A stretch of DNA of 64,000 bases, taken from assembly GCF_009557055.1 (NCBI RefSeq), contig NZ_CP045649.1, positions 434,001-498,000 of the forward strand, given 5' to 3'. Below the pieces are notes generated by a model. It did not search any database, was not told where the DNA came from, and worked only from the letters and a program-made list of their open reading frames with translations. The stretch is from Nocardioides sp. dk884 (GTDB lineage: Bacteria > Actinomycetota > Actinomycetes > Propionibacteriales > Nocardioidaceae). Below, one piece after another: positions 41,544-53,084 of the stretch (its first letter is position 1; each line of letters opens with the position of its first letter). Position numbers and translations under genes: made by a program.

Positions 41544-43589
41544 ATGTCCGCCGACACCGTGCACCCCTCCGCCGTGTCCCCGTCCGCCGTCCCCCACGTC
41601 CCCGAGGTCCCCACCGGACCGGTCCCGAGCGCCGTCCCCGGGGCGACCGAGGCCGACACCCGGCGCAGCCCCTCCGTCGACGTCGGGGCGCTGACCGCCC
41701 TGCTCGACGGGCGCTACGCCGAGGTCCGCGACCTGGTCCGCACCAACCTGGAGACCTTCTCCAGCGTCCTCGAGGACGCCGAGACCATGGACCACCACGC
41801 GTTCCGCGAGCGCGTCAAGGACGTCGTGCTGGAGATGGCCGCCACCGGCCAGACCGGCATGGGCTTCCCCGAGGAGTACGGCGGGGGCGGTGACATCGGC
41901 GCCTCGGTGGCCGCCTTCGAGACCCTCGCGTACGGCGACCTCTCGGTGCTGGTGAAGGTCGGGGTGCAGTTCGGCCTCTTCGGTGGCGCGATCCTCCAGC
42001 TCGGCACTCGCGAGCACCACGACCGCTACCTCGCCGACCTGGTCCGCGGCGACCTGCTCGGCTGCTTCGCGATGACCGAGACCGGGCACGGCTCCAACGT
42101 GCAGGCGCTCGGCACCCGCGCGACGTACGACCCTGCGACGCAGGAGTTCGTGATCACCACCCCCGACGACAGCGCCCGCAAGGACTACATCGGCAACGCT
42201 GCCCGGCACGCCCGGGTGGCGGTCGTCTTCGCCCAGCTCGAGGTCGGGGGCAGCTCCGAGGGCGTGCACGCGTTCGTGGTGCCGCTGCGCGACGCCCACG
42301 GCGCGTGTCTGCCCGGCATCCGCATCGAGGACGACGGGCTCAAGATGGGGCTCAACGGCGTCGACAACGGCCGGATCTGGTTCGACGACGTGCGCGTCCC
42401 GCGCGCCGCGCTGCTGAACCGGTTCGCCGACGTCACCCCCGAGGGCGTCTACGAGAGCGCGATCGAGAGCCCCGGGCGGCGGTTCTTCACGATGCTCGGG
42501 ACCCTGATCCAAGGACGCGTCTGTGTCGGCGGCGCCGGCATCAACGCCGCCAAGGTGGCGCTCACGATCGCGGTCAAGCACGCGCTGCGGCGCCGGCAGT
42601 TCGAGGCCAGCAGCGACGGGCCGGAGGAGCTGCTGCTCGACTACGGGCTGCACCAGCGGCGGCTGCTGCCGCTCCTGGCGCGCACCTACGCGATGCACTT
42701 CGCCCAGGAGGTCGTCGCCGGGCAGCTGCACGACGTGACCTCGGGCCTGGTCACCGACGAGCACGTCAAGCGCGAGCTCGAGGCGCGCGCGGCCGGCACC
42801 AAGGCGCTCGGCACCTGGCACGCCACGCGCACCATCCAGGAGTGCCGCGAGGCCTGCGGCGGCGCGGGCTACCTCGCGATCAACCGGTTCGCCGCGCTGA
42901 AGGCCGACACCGACGTCTTCACCACCTTCGAGGGCGACAACCACGTGCTGCTCCAGCTGGTCGCCAAGGGGCTGCTGACCGACTACGCCAGCGAGTTCGA
43001 GGACATGGACCAGCTCGGCCTGGTGCGCTTCGTCGCGGGCCTGGCGGTCGAGACGGTCGTGGAGAAGACCCGCGTGCACCAGCTGCTCGAGCGGATCAAG
43101 GACGTGCTGCCCGGCGGTGACGAGTGGGACCAGGAGGCGGGCATCCTCGACTCCGACTACCAGCTGGCGATGTTCCGCTTCCGCGAGGAGCACATGATCA
43201 GCGGCGCCGCGCGTCGGCTCAAGCGCGGCATCGACGACGGCATGGCGCCGGGCGCGGTCTTCTCCCGGGTGCAGGACCACGTGATCGGCGCCGCCCGCGC
43301 CCACGTCGAGCGGCTGGTCCTCGAGGCGTTCGTCGACAAGGTGCGCGCGATGCCCGAGTGCGAGGAGAAGATCGCGATGGGGCTGCTGTGCGACCTGCAC
43401 GCGCTGAGCGTGCTGGAGGCCGATCGGGCCTGGTTCATGGAGCACGGCCGGCTCTCGGTCGCCCGCTCCAAGGCGATCACCCGTGAGATCGGCAGCCTGT
43501 GCCGCCGGGTGCGCCCGCTGGCCGAGGACCTCGTCGACGCCTTCGCGATCCCTCCGGCGATGCTGCGCAGCCCCGACCTCGTGGGCTGA
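41544..43589 (+). CDS. Acyl-CoA oxidase-family flavoprotein
   Basis: A 681-aa protein of the acyl-CoA oxidase (ACOX) branch of the acyl-CoA dehydrogenase superfamily, roughly 300 residues longer than dehydrogenases. Seen: MGFPEEYGGGGDIGAS, the flavin contact CFAMTETGHGSNVQALGT near residue 175, and the catalytic region TRTIQECREACGGAGYLAINRFAALKADTDVFTTFEGDN near 430-468 with the base Glu in REACGG. A helical C-terminal domain follows. It would oxidise an acyl-CoA with O2 or an electron acceptor. A TAACGT element 6 bases before the ATG marks a leaderless promoter. The N-terminal 45 residues are Pro/Val-rich and disordered. Confidence 0.87.
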   Translation: MSADTVHPSAVSPSAVPHVPEVPTGPVPSAVPGATEADTRRSPSVDVGALTALLDGRYAEVRDLVRTNLETFSSVLEDAETMDHHAFRERVKDVVLEMAATGQTGMGFPEEYGGGGDIGASVAAFETLAYGDLSVLVKVGVQFGLFGGAILQLGTREHHDRYLADLVRGDLLGCFAMTETGHGSNVQALGTRATYDPATQEFVITTPDDSARKDYIGNAARHARVAVVFAQLEVGGSSEGVHAFVVPLRDAHGACLPGIRIEDDGLKMGLNGVDNGRIWFDDVRVPRAALLNRFADVTPEGVYESAIESPGRRFFTMLGTLIQGRVCVGGAGINAAKVALTIAVKHALRRRQFEASSDGPEELLLDYGLHQRRLLPLLARTYAMHFAQEVVAGQLHDVTSGLVTDEHVKRELEARAAGTKALGTWHATRTIQECREACGGAGYLAINRFAALKADTDVFTTFEGDNHVLLQLVAKGLLTDYASEFEDMDQLGLVRFVAGLAVETVVEKTRVHQLLERIKDVLPGGDEWDQEAGILDSDYQLAMFRFREEHMISGAARRLKRGIDDGMAPGAVFSRVQDHVIGAARAHVERLVLEAFVDKVRAMPECEEKIAMGLLCDLHALSVLEADRAWFMEHGRLSVARSKAITREIGSLCRRVRPLAEDLVDAFAIPPAMLRSPDLVG

Positions 43590-43604
43590 GCGGTCCCAGA
43601 CGCA

Positions 43605-43640
43605 ACGAGCGCCAGTGCCCCGCGGGGCGCTGGCGCTCGT
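43605..43640. terminator. Bidirectional terminator hairpin
   Basis: A 17-bp inverted repeat with one mismatch and a 2-base GC loop (43605-43621 with 43624-43640), between convergent acyl-CoA oxidase and ppa. Confidence 0.85.
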
Positions 43641-43658
43641 CGTACGACGGGGCGGGGC

Positions 43659-44153
43659 TCAGTGGCCGCCGGTCTCCTTCGCACGCTCGAAGGAGGCGAG
43701 GACCTCGGCCTCGGCCTCGGCGCGGCCGACCCACTCGGCGCCCTCGACGGACTTGCCGGGCTCGAGGTCCTTGTAGACCTCGAAGAAGTGCTGGATCTCC
43801 AGGCGGTCGAAGCGGGAGACGTGGCTGATGTCGCGCAGGTGCTCCAGGCGCGGGTCGGCCGCCGGGACGCAGAGGACCTTGTCGTCGCCGCCGGCCTCGT
43901 CGGTCATGCGGAACATGCCGATCGCGCGGCAGCGGATCAGGCAGCCCGGGAAGGTCGGCTGCTGCAGCAGCACGAGGGCGTCGAGCGGGTCGCCGTCCTG
44001 GCCGAGGGTCTCCTCGATGTAGCCGTAGTCGGCCGGGTACTGCGTCGACGTGAAGAGCGTGCGGTCCAGGCGCAGCCGGCCGGACTCGTGGTCCACCTCG
44101 TACTTGTTCCGCTCGCCCTTGGGGATCTCCACCAGCACGTCGAACTCGAGCAC
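43659..44153 (-). CDS. ppa: Inorganic pyrophosphatase
   Basis: A 164-aa family I soluble pyrophosphatase. [14 protein letters not shown] at the N-terminus, [24 protein letters not shown] near residues 40-63 (Mg-binding aspartates) and [13 protein letters not shown] near 92 are all intact. The end [24 protein letters not shown] is typical. It hydrolyses pyrophosphate made by biosynthetic reactions. GTG at 44153 is chosen because GGAGG lies 6 bases before it; an ATG at 44158 is in another frame. Divergent from dacB. Confidence 0.95.
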   Translation of the reverse strand: MLEFDVLVEIPKGERNKYEVDHESGRLRLDRTLFTSTQYPADYGYIEETLGQDGDPLDALVLLQQPTFPGCLIRCRAIGMFRMTDEAGGDDKVLCVPAADPRLEHLRDISHVSRFDRLEIQHFFEVYKDLEPGKSVEGAEWVGRAEAEAEVLASFERAKETGGH

Positions 44154-44315
44154 GTCATTCCTCCGCGTTTTGGGTCCGGGCCGACGGGCCCACATGGTCA
44201 TGGCCAGCAGTCGCTGGTCGGGGTGTTCTTCGATCAGGGTGTCACCCCCGCCGGGGATGCACGGGGTCAGTCTCGCGCACAATGGCCGCAACACACACTT
44301 GATGGGAGTGACTGG

Positions 44316-45812
44316 GTGCCTCGACGTGACCGACGCCACGGCGGCGCGCCCGAAGCGGGCCGGGCTGCGACCTGGCTCGTGCTGCTCCTCGTGCTGGTTC
44401 TCGGGGTCGGCGGTGTGGCCACCTACCGCTTCCAGGTCGCCGACGACCTGCTCGACGACTGGCTCGGCCCGCGCGAGGCAGCCTCGCCCGCCGAGGTCGC
44501 CCCGCCCGACGGGATCGAGCTCGGGGCGGTGGAGCAGCCCTCGCCGCTGGCGCGCCCGGCGGTGGCCGGTCAGCTGGATCCCCGCGCCGTACGCCGCGTC
44601 CTCGAGCCGGAGCTGCGCGATGAGGACCTCGGCCCGCACGTCCTCGCCGCGGTCGCGCCGATCGCCGGCGGTGCCCCGGTCGTCGTACGACGGGGGAGCG
44701 CGACAGCGATCCCGGCGTCGACCACCAAGCTGCTGACCTCGCTGGCCGCGCTCGCGGCGCTCGACCCCGACACGGGCTTCGAGACCCGCGTGCTGCAGCA
44801 GCCCGACAACGGCTCCGGCCCGGCCCGGATCACCCTGGTCGGCGGCGGCGACCCGCTGCTCGCCTCGCGCCCCGTCGAGGCGACCGGCGAGGGCGAGGAG
44901 ACCCGCTGGCCGCCCCGCGCCGACGTGGTGACGCTGGCCAAGGAGACCGCGGCGGCGCTGGCCGTCGAGGGCCGCCCCGCGGTGCGGGTCTCCTACGACG
45001 ACTTCCTGTTCACCGGCCCGAGCGCCAGCACCGGCTGGGAGCCCGGCTACGTGCCCGACGGGGTGGTCGCCCCGATCGGCGCGCTGTGGGTCGACGGCGG
45101 GCGTCCGGAGAACGGGTTCGGTCGGGTCGCCGACCCGGCCCGTGCGGCCGCGGACGAGTTCGTCGCGGCGCTGCGCCGCGCCGGGGTGCGGGTGCTCGGC
45201 GAGCCCGAGCACCGCCGTGCGGGAGCCGACGCGGCCCCGCTCGCCTCGGTCACCGGGCCGACCCTGCGCCAGCTGGTCGAGCACCTGCTGCTGGTCAGCG
45301 ACAACGAGACCACCGAGGTGGTGCTGCGCCACGTCGGCCTCGCGGTGGCCGGGACGGGCAGCTTCGAGGCCGGCACCGCCGCCGTGCTCGAGGTCCTCGC
45401 CGACCTCGGCGTGCCCACCACCGGGGCGAGGATCTTCGACGGCAGCGGGCTCTCGCGGGAGAACCGGCTGCGCCCCGAGACGCTGCTCGGGGTGCTGCGG
45501 GTCGCGGCGACGCACCCGCGCGAGGACCTCGCCTCGCTGCTGTCCGGGCTGCCGGTGGCGGCGTTCTCGGGCTCGCTGACCGACCGCTTCGACACCGGCG
45601 CCCCCGAGGGGCGCGGACGGGTGCGCGCCAAGACCGGCACCCTCACCAACGTCAGCAGCCTGGCCGGCACCGTCACCACGCTCGACGGGGTCCCGGTGGT
45701 CTTCGTGCTGATGACCGACAAGGTCGCGGTCGAGGACACTCTCGAGGCCCGCGACGCCCTCGACGAGGCCGCCGCGGCGCTCGGCGCGTGCCGCTGCGCG
45801 GGCTCGTCGTGA
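44316..45812 (+). CDS. dacB: D-alanyl-D-alanine carboxypeptidase/endopeptidase (PBP4 type)
   Basis: A 498-aa class C penicillin-binding protein acting on peptidoglycan peptides outside the membrane. One N-terminal transmembrane segment (about residues 20-42). The active-site SxxK is STTK in [11 protein letters not shown] (near 133), SxN is SDN in [11 protein letters not shown] (near 330), and KTG is in [11 protein letters not shown] (near 437). The insert domain between SxxK and SxN is typical of PBP4. GTG at 44316 has GGGAG 7 bases upstream; the longer frame upstream is antisense to ppa. Neighbours (metalloprotease, tilS, hpt, ftsH) follow the conserved actinobacterial order. Confidence 0.92.
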   Translation: MPRRDRRHGGAPEAGRAATWLVLLLVLVLGVGGVATYRFQVADDLLDDWLGPREAASPAEVAPPDGIELGAVEQPSPLARPAVAGQLDPRAVRRVLEPELRDEDLGPHVLAAVAPIAGGAPVVVRRGSATAIPASTTKLLTSLAALAALDPDTGFETRVLQQPDNGSGPARITLVGGGDPLLASRPVEATGEGEETRWPPRADVVTLAKETAAALAVEGRPAVRVSYDDFLFTGPSASTGWEPGYVPDGVVAPIGALWVDGGRPENGFGRVADPARAAADEFVAALRRAGVRVLGEPEHRRAGADAAPLASVTGPTLRQLVEHLLLVSDNETTEVVLRHVGLAVAGTGSFEAGTAAVLEVLADLGVPTTGARIFDGSGLSRENRLRPETLLGVLRVAATHPREDLASLLSGLPVAAFSGSLTDRFDTGAPEGRGRVRAKTGTLTNVSSLAGTVTTLDGVPVVFVLMTDKVAVEDTLEARDALDEAAAALGACRCAGSS

Positions 45813-45846
45813 CCCGGCAGTCGGCACCCACAGGTACGTTCAGGAC

Positions 45847-46890
45847 ATGACTCAGCAGCTCCCACCCGCCCCCGAGATGATCGACTGGGGCTTCGCGGTC
45901 AAGGTCGGCTCCCGCATCGCCGGCGACGGCCCGCAGGTCGGCCGCGAGTCCGCCGCGGCGACCGTCGCTGAGCTGCGCGAGGGCGCGCGGCGCTCCACCG
46001 ACCTGGTCCGCGAGTTCACCGGCCTGGACGCACCCGACGACACCGCGCCGGTGCTCGTGGTCGACCGGCCCGGCTGGGTGCAGGCCAACGCCGACGGCTT
46101 CCGGGCCGTCCTGGCGCCGATCGTGGACCAGCTGAGCGCCAAGCGTCCGCCCTCCGGCCTGGCGCTCACCCTCGGCTCCAAGGTGACCGGCGCCGAGGTC
46201 GGCTCGCTGCTCGGGTTCCTCTCCTCGCGGGTGCTGGGCCAGTTCGACCCCTTCCACGACCCGCACGGCCGGCTGCTGCTGGTCGCGCCCAACATCGTCC
46301 ACGTCGAGCAGGCCATCGACGCCGACCCGCGCGACTTCCGGCTCTGGGTGTGCCTGCACGAGGAGACCCACCGCGTGCAGTTCACCGCGGTGCCGTGGAT
46401 GCGCGAGCACCTGTTCTCCGAGATCGGTGCCATCGCCGACACCATCGACTCCACCGAGCTGGTCGAGACGGGGCTGCAGCGCGTCGTCGAGGCACTGCGC
46501 GGCGGCGGCCGCGGCAGCCTCATGGACGTGCTCGGCTCCCCGGCCCAGCGCGAGATCGTGGACCGCGTCACCGGCGTCATGTCGCTGCTGGAGGGCCACG
46601 CCGACGTCGTGATGGACGGCGTCGGCCCCACGGTGATCCCCAGCGTCGCGCGCATCCGCGCCTCCTTCGACCAGCGCCGCCAGGGTGTCGGCGCCCTCGA
46701 CCGGCTGCTGCGCCGCCTGCTCGGGCTGGACGCCAAGATGGCGCAGTACCGTGACGGCGCGCGTTTCGTGCGCCACGTGGTCGGCACCGCGGGCATGGAG
46801 CAGTTCAACGCCGTCTGGGAGGGCCCGGCCAACCTGCCCACCACCGCGGAGATCCACGACCCCGACGCCTGGCTGCGCCGGGTCCTCTGA
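45847..46890 (+). CDS. Zinc-dependent metalloprotease-like protein (F420-associated DUF2342 family)
   Basis: A 347-aa protein of the family named zinc-dependent metalloprotease or coenzyme-F420-biosynthesis-associated protein. The HExxH motif is present as CLHEETHRVQF near residue 173. MIDWGFAVKVGSRIAGDGP near the N-terminus and GHADVVMDGVGPTVIPSV near 253 are family hallmarks, the latter providing a further His/Asp. No signal peptide is evident, suggesting a cytosolic location. Its substrate is unknown. It sits between dacB and tilS, as in many actinobacteria, with only 3 bp to tilS. Confidence 0.9.
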   Translation: MTQQLPPAPEMIDWGFAVKVGSRIAGDGPQVGRESAAATVAELREGARRSTDLVREFTGLDAPDDTAPVLVVDRPGWVQANADGFRAVLAPIVDQLSAKRPPSGLALTLGSKVTGAEVGSLLGFLSSRVLGQFDPFHDPHGRLLLVAPNIVHVEQAIDADPRDFRLWVCLHEETHRVQFTAVPWMREHLFSEIGAIADTIDSTELVETGLQRVVEALRGGGRGSLMDVLGSPAQREIVDRVTGVMSLLEGHADVVMDGVGPTVIPSVARIRASFDQRRQGVGALDRLLRRLLGLDAKMAQYRDGARFVRHVVGTAGMEQFNAVWEGPANLPTTAEIHDPDAWLRRVL

Positions 46891-46893
46891 CGC

Positions 46894-47910
46894 GTGGGCC
46901 TGCACCCCTCCGTCGCCGCGGTGCGCCGCGCCGTACGACGCGGCACCGACGACCTCGAGGCCGGCACGCCCGTCCTGGTCGCCTGCTCCGGCGGCCCGGA
47001 CTCGATGGCACTGCTCGCCGCGACGGTCTTCGAGGGCCACCGGGCCGGGCTGCGCGTCGTCGGCGCGAGCGTCGACCACGGGCTGCAGGCCGGCTCCGCG
47101 GAGGTCACCGCCCGGGTCGTGCAGCAGATGGCGCGGCTCGGCGCCGACGAGACGATCTCCGCGCGCGTGCAGGTCGAGGGCGCCGGGCTCGGCCCGGAGG
47201 CCGCCGCCCGGCGGGCGCGCTATACGGTGCTCGAGCAGATGGCCAGCCACGTCGGCGCGGCGGCGGTGCTGCTCGGGCACACCCGCGACGACCAGGCCGA
47301 GACCGTGCTGCTGGGGCTCGCCCGTGGCTCGGGAGGGCGCTCGCTCGCCGGGATGCGCCGGCGCTTCGATCGCTACCGGCGCCCGCTGCTCGACGTCACC
47401 CGCGACGACACCGTGACCGCCTGCCAGGTCGAGGGGATCGAGGTCTGGCACGACCCCCACAACGACGACCCGGGCTATGCGCGGGTGCGGGTGCGGCGGG
47501 CGGTGCTGCCGGTGCTCGAGGAGCACCTCGGCCCCGGTGTGGCGGCGACCCTGGCCCGCACCGCGGACCAGCTGCGCGTCGACATGGACCTGCTCGACGA
47601 CCTCGCCGAGCGTGCGTACGCCGACGTCGCGCCCGACGACCCCGCCGCCGGGCTGCCGGTGGACGGCCTGGCTGCGCTGCCCGACGCCGTACGACGCCGG
47701 GTGCTGCGGCTGGCGGCACTCGCCGCCGGCTCGCCGCCCTCGGAGCTGTTCCACGACCACGTGCTGGCGCTGGACGCGCTCGTCACCGGCTGGCGGGGGC
47801 AGAAGTGGGTCGACCTGCCGGGCCACGTGCGAGGGACGCGCTCGGCCGGGGTGCTGCGGGTGGCGGCCCACCGCCGCGGCGACGGCCCGGCGGACACCGC
47901 TCAGGCCTGA
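46894..47910 (+). CDS. tilS: tRNA(Ile)-lysidine synthase
   Basis: A 338-aa N-type ATP pyrophosphatase that converts C34 of tRNA-Ile(CAU) to lysidine. The PP-loop is VACSGGPDSMALLA near residue 28; GASVDHGLQ, GHTRDDQAETVLLGLARGSG near 130 and the RPLLDVTRDDT segment are conserved. Length is that of the short actinobacterial form, lacking the large C-terminal domain. GTG start 3 bp after the metalloprotease stop. Its 3' end faces the remains of an LppM-type gene. Confidence 0.93.
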   Translation: MGLHPSVAAVRRAVRRGTDDLEAGTPVLVACSGGPDSMALLAATVFEGHRAGLRVVGASVDHGLQAGSAEVTARVVQQMARLGADETISARVQVEGAGLGPEAAARRARYTVLEQMASHVGAAAVLLGHTRDDQAETVLLGLARGSGGRSLAGMRRRFDRYRRPLLDVTRDDTVTACQVEGIEVWHDPHNDDPGYARVRVRRAVLPVLEEHLGPGVAATLARTADQLRVDMDLLDDLAERAYADVAPDDPAAGLPVDGLAALPDAVRRRVLRLAALAAGSPPSELFHDHVLALDALVTGWRGQKWVDLPGHVRGTRSAGVLRVAAHRRGDGPADTAQA

Positions 47911-48539
47911 GGCAGGCTCCGGCGCCGCGACCACCAGGCCGGTGCTCGAGGACTCCTCGGCGGCCGGCTCCTGCGCCGCCGCCGGGCCCGTCTCGTCAGC
48001 CAGGGTCGCGGTCGCTGTCAGCTCGTTGCTCTCGGTCGCGGCGAGCTCCCAGGTCACGGTGTGCTCGTCGTCTCGCCGTTGGCCTCGACGATCCGCCCGG
48101 GCAGGGTGATGCTGACCCGCCCCTCCGGCTCGCGCATCCCCAGCGCCGCGGGGTCCATCTCCTCGACCGCGTCCTCGCCTGCGGCGTCGCTCAGGTCGAG
48201 GGTCATCGCCACCCGGTAGGTGTCGCCGTCACGGGTGATCTCCAGGGTCTCCTCGCCGTCCTCGTCGCTGAGCGCCTCGGTGAGGCCGGCCAGCGGCAGC
48301 TCGGTGAAGGAGACCTCGTCGCCGTTCTTCCCGCCGGCCCCGCTCTCGGGGAAGGCGTCCTTCAGGTCGGCGAACATCGTGCGAAGCTCCTCGAGCGCCT
48401 CGGTGTCGACGGCGGTCACGATCGTGCCCGAGACCACGTCGTCGGGGTCGACCACGAGGTCGAGGTCGATGCGGAAGCAGCCGGTGAGGGTGAGCAGGGC
48501 GGTGGCGGCGACGGCGGTGGCGGGCAGGAGACGGTGCAG
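47911..48539 (-). pseudogene. LppM-type lipoprotein gene, frameshifted
   Basis: The N-terminal frame reads a signal peptide with lipobox LTGC followed by FRIDLDLVVDPDDVVSGTIV and ends GRIVEANGETTSTP at a stop at 48054. The continuation expected for the LppM domain, VTWELAATESNELTATATL, is present but in another frame starting at 48057. A single-base deletion within 48058-48074 would explain this. After about residue 190 the second frame has no stop before tilS, and the usual C-terminal transmembrane anchor is missing. No ATG/GTG/TTG lies near the signal peptide; a CTG at 48539 with GGAAGG 7 bases upstream is the best start. It is either a decayed gene or a sequencing error. Confidence 0.6.
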
Positions 48540-48745
48540 GTGGTTGCCTTCCTCGGTACGAGAGCGGAGTTCCCGGCGGGGCTCGCGCCGACACGCACGG
48601 GGTCGGGTGCGCCCTGGCCCATCTGGACCACTGCGGTGCACGGCCGGGTCATTCCGGGACTTCTCCCGGCCGACACCCCGTGCGCCGCCCTAGGCTCGGG
48701 CAGCCCGGCTCCCGGGCCCCCGCCCTCACGAAGGAACCCCCTCTC

Positions 48746-49600
48746 ATGGCCCTCCGCCCCCGCCGTTCCGGCGTGCTCGCCCTCACCCTCACGGGACTGC
48801 TCGCCGCCGGTCTCGCTCCGGTCGCCGCCCAAGCCGTCGACCGGGACACCGCGCCCCGGTTCGAGGCGCCCACCCTCACCGCCGCCCAGCTGGCCGGCAC
48901 CCCCGAGCCCGGTCGCGGTTGGATCTTCGGCAGCGTCGTGGACCCCAGCGGCAAGCCCGTCGAGAACGCCCGCGTCGAGGCCTACGACTACTGGGAGGAC
49001 ATCGACGGCGTGCTGTCCAGCGGCCTGACGTACGGCGGGGACTTCGAGCTCTACAAGCTGCGGGGCGGTCCCGACATGCTCTACATGCTCAAGGTCAGCA
49101 CCGGCCCCGGCTCCGCCCACCCGATCCGCACCACCTGGGTCGGTGAGGAGGACGGCATCGAGCTCAAGCGGCGTGAGGTGCTCGAGCTCGACCCGATCAC
49201 CGTGCGGTACCAGAAGGTCGCCTCCCTGACCACGGCGAAGGCGTCCCGCACCACGATCGGCAACCGGTCCCGGGCCTCGGTCTCCGTGCGCGTCGCGCCC
49301 GGTGCCGACACCGGCAGCACGGCCGTGCCCTCGGGGAAGGTGAGCTACCAGGTGAAGTCGGGTGCGAAGACCGTCGACTCGGGCTCGGCCACGCTGCGCG
49401 ACGGCGTCGTCACCCTGCGCACCGGCAAGCTCGCCGGCCCGGCCAAGGTCACCTGCACCAAGGCGCAGCGCAAGAAGAAGCGCTGCCCCGCGCAGCCGAA
49501 GCAGCGGGCCTACTCGCTGAGCGTCTCCTACGCCGGCTCGGCGCAGTTCAAGGCCTCCGCGGCCCGGAGCCTGCCGCTCAAGGTCACCTTCCGCCGGTGA
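48746..49600 (+). CDS. Secreted protein with carboxypeptidase-regulatory-like and Ig-like domains
   Basis: A 284-aa exported protein without a recognised specific function. A signal peptide spans residues 1-31 (ending AAQAVDR). About residues 58-150 resemble a carboxypeptidase-regulatory-like beta-sandwich (GWIFGSVVDPSGKPVENARVEAYDYWEDIDGVL). About residues 165-284 form an Ig-like repeat domain (SVSVRVAPG...PSGKVSYQVKSGAKTVDSGSATLRDGVVTL) with a CTKAQRKKKRC loop that may close a disulfide. GAAGGA is 10 bases before the ATG. Probably surface-exposed; adhesion or wall association is a guess. Confidence 0.7.
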   Translation: MALRPRRSGVLALTLTGLLAAGLAPVAAQAVDRDTAPRFEAPTLTAAQLAGTPEPGRGWIFGSVVDPSGKPVENARVEAYDYWEDIDGVLSSGLTYGGDFELYKLRGGPDMLYMLKVSTGPGSAHPIRTTWVGEEDGIELKRREVLELDPITVRYQKVASLTTAKASRTTIGNRSRASVSVRVAPGADTGSTAVPSGKVSYQVKSGAKTVDSGSATLRDGVVTLRTGKLAGPAKVTCTKAQRKKKRCPAQPKQRAYSLSVSYAGSAQFKASAARSLPLKVTFRR

Positions 49601-49676
49601 GCCGCCGCGGGGGCGGGCCGCCCGCCCCCGCGCCCGGCGTCCGGGCGCCCCGGTGGGGACGTCTAGGGTGTCGCCC

Positions 49677-50228
49677 ATGGACGCAGCGCACGTCGAACAG
49701 GACCTCGTCAACGTTCTCTTCACCGAGGCCCAGATCCAGGAGCGGATCGGTGAGCTGGCCCGCGAGATCGAGCGTGACTACGAGGGGGAGGACCTCCTCA
49801 TCGTCGGCATCCTGCGCGGCGCGGTGATGGTGATGGCCGACATGGCCCGCTCGTTCTCCCGTCACATCGAGATGGACTGGATGGCGGTCTCCTCCTACGG
49901 CTCGGGCACCAAGTCGAGCGGCGTCGTCCGCATCCTCAAGGACCTCGACACCGACATCTCGGGTCGGCACGTGATCGTCGTCGACGAGATCATCGACACC
50001 GGGCTCACCCTGTCGTGGCTCACCAGCAACCTCACCTCGCGCAACCCCGCGAGCGTCGAGATCTGCACCCTGCTGCGCAAGCCCGAGGCGCTCACGATGC
50101 CGGTCGACGTGAAGTACGTCGGCTGGGACATCCCCAACGAGTTCGTGGTCGGCTACGGCCTGGACTACAAGGAGCGCTACCGCAACCTGCGCGACATCGG
50201 CACCCTGGCGCCGCACGTCTACTCCTGA
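49677..50228 (+). CDS. hpt: Hypoxanthine phosphoribosyltransferase
   Basis: A 183-aa purine salvage enzyme making IMP/GMP from hypoxanthine/guanine and PRPP. The PRPP-binding loop is VIVVDEIIDTGLTL near residue 102, the flexible loop has VSSYGSGTKSSG near 75, and DYKERYRNLRDIG lies near the C-terminus. ATG at 49677 is preferred: TAGGGT at 49664-49669 lies 7 bases upstream and there is no Shine-Dalgarno sequence, so a leaderless mRNA is likely. Upstream of ftsH as in most actinobacteria. Confidence 0.95.
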   Translation: MDAAHVEQDLVNVLFTEAQIQERIGELAREIERDYEGEDLLIVGILRGAVMVMADMARSFSRHIEMDWMAVSSYGSGTKSSGVVRILKDLDTDISGRHVIVVDEIIDTGLTLSWLTSNLTSRNPASVEICTLLRKPEALTMPVDVKYVGWDIPNEFVVGYGLDYKERYRNLRDIGTLAPHVYS

Positions 50229-50339
50229 CCGGGTCCGTCGGCGGACGTCGGCCCGGGCGCGCGGGCTTCCTGAGAGAATCGTGATTGTCGGCGGGATGTA
50301 CCGTCGGCACTTCAGTCGTGCTCGAGTCGAGAGAAGTCA

Positions 50340-52420
<2,081 letters not shown>

Positions 52421-52424
<4 letters not shown>

Positions 52425-53041
52425 CGGACCCGGTGAGCCTTCCAGACCGCGCTCCCGCCGAGCTCGCCCCGTACGACCACGCACGCGCCGAGGCCGCGAT
52501 CCGCGAGCTGCTGCACGCGATCGGCGAGGACCCCGAGCGCGAGGGTCTGCGGGAGACGCCCGCGCGGGTGGCCCGCGCCTACGCCGAGCTGACGGCCGGC
52601 CTGCGGATGACCCCCGAGGACGTGCTGACCACCACCTTCGACCTCGGTCACGAGGAGATGGTGCTGGTCCGCGACATCGAGCTGTGGTCGATGTGCGAGC
52701 ACCACCTCGTCCCCTTCACCGGGGTGGCCCACGTCGGCTACATCCCCGCGGAGACCGGCAAGATCACCGGGCTGTCCAAGCTGGCCCGCCTCGTCGACGT
52801 CTACGCCAAGCGCCCCCAGGTGCAGGAGCGCCTCACCAGCCAGGTCGCGGACGCGCTGACGCGGATCCTCGAGGCGCGCGGCGTGATCGTCGTGATCGAG
52901 GCCGAGCACCTGTGCATGACCATGCGCGGGGTGCGCAAGGCCGGCGCCCGCACGATCACCTCCGCGGTGCGCGGCAGCATGCTCACCGAGCCGGCGACGC
53001 GGGCCGAGGCGATGGCGCTGATCAGCAGTCCGCGTCGCTGA
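52421..53041 (+). CDS. folE: GTP cyclohydrolase I
   Basis: A 206-aa first enzyme of the folate pathway, making dihydroneopterin triphosphate from [24 protein letters not shown], the zinc-site stretch [16 protein letters not shown] (Cys and His ligands) near residue 88, [21 protein letters not shown] and [20 protein letters not shown] (second Cys) are all intact. GTG at 52421 overlaps the ftsH stop (GTGA); the longer frame is an ftsH shadow. The remaining folate genes follow directly. Confidence 0.95.
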
Positions 53042-53084
53042 CCCGTGGTGCCGGTGCCGCGTGCGGCCCGGTAGCGTCGGGGCC

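Noticed and set aside
44158..44315. Possible small gene between ppa and dacB
   Set aside because: Short frames here lack ribosome-binding sites and any recognisable composition; the stretch is better seen as the divergent promoter region.
45673..48057. A 794-codon minus-strand open frame across dacB/metalloprotease/tilS
   Set aside because: It is antisense to three well-supported genes; only its first 20-50 codons (LppM tail) resemble protein, the rest is a GC-rich shadow.
50229..50339. Possible regulatory RNA between hpt and ftsH
   Set aside because: Only a short region without a stable conserved structure that I can recognise; nothing supports an RNA gene.
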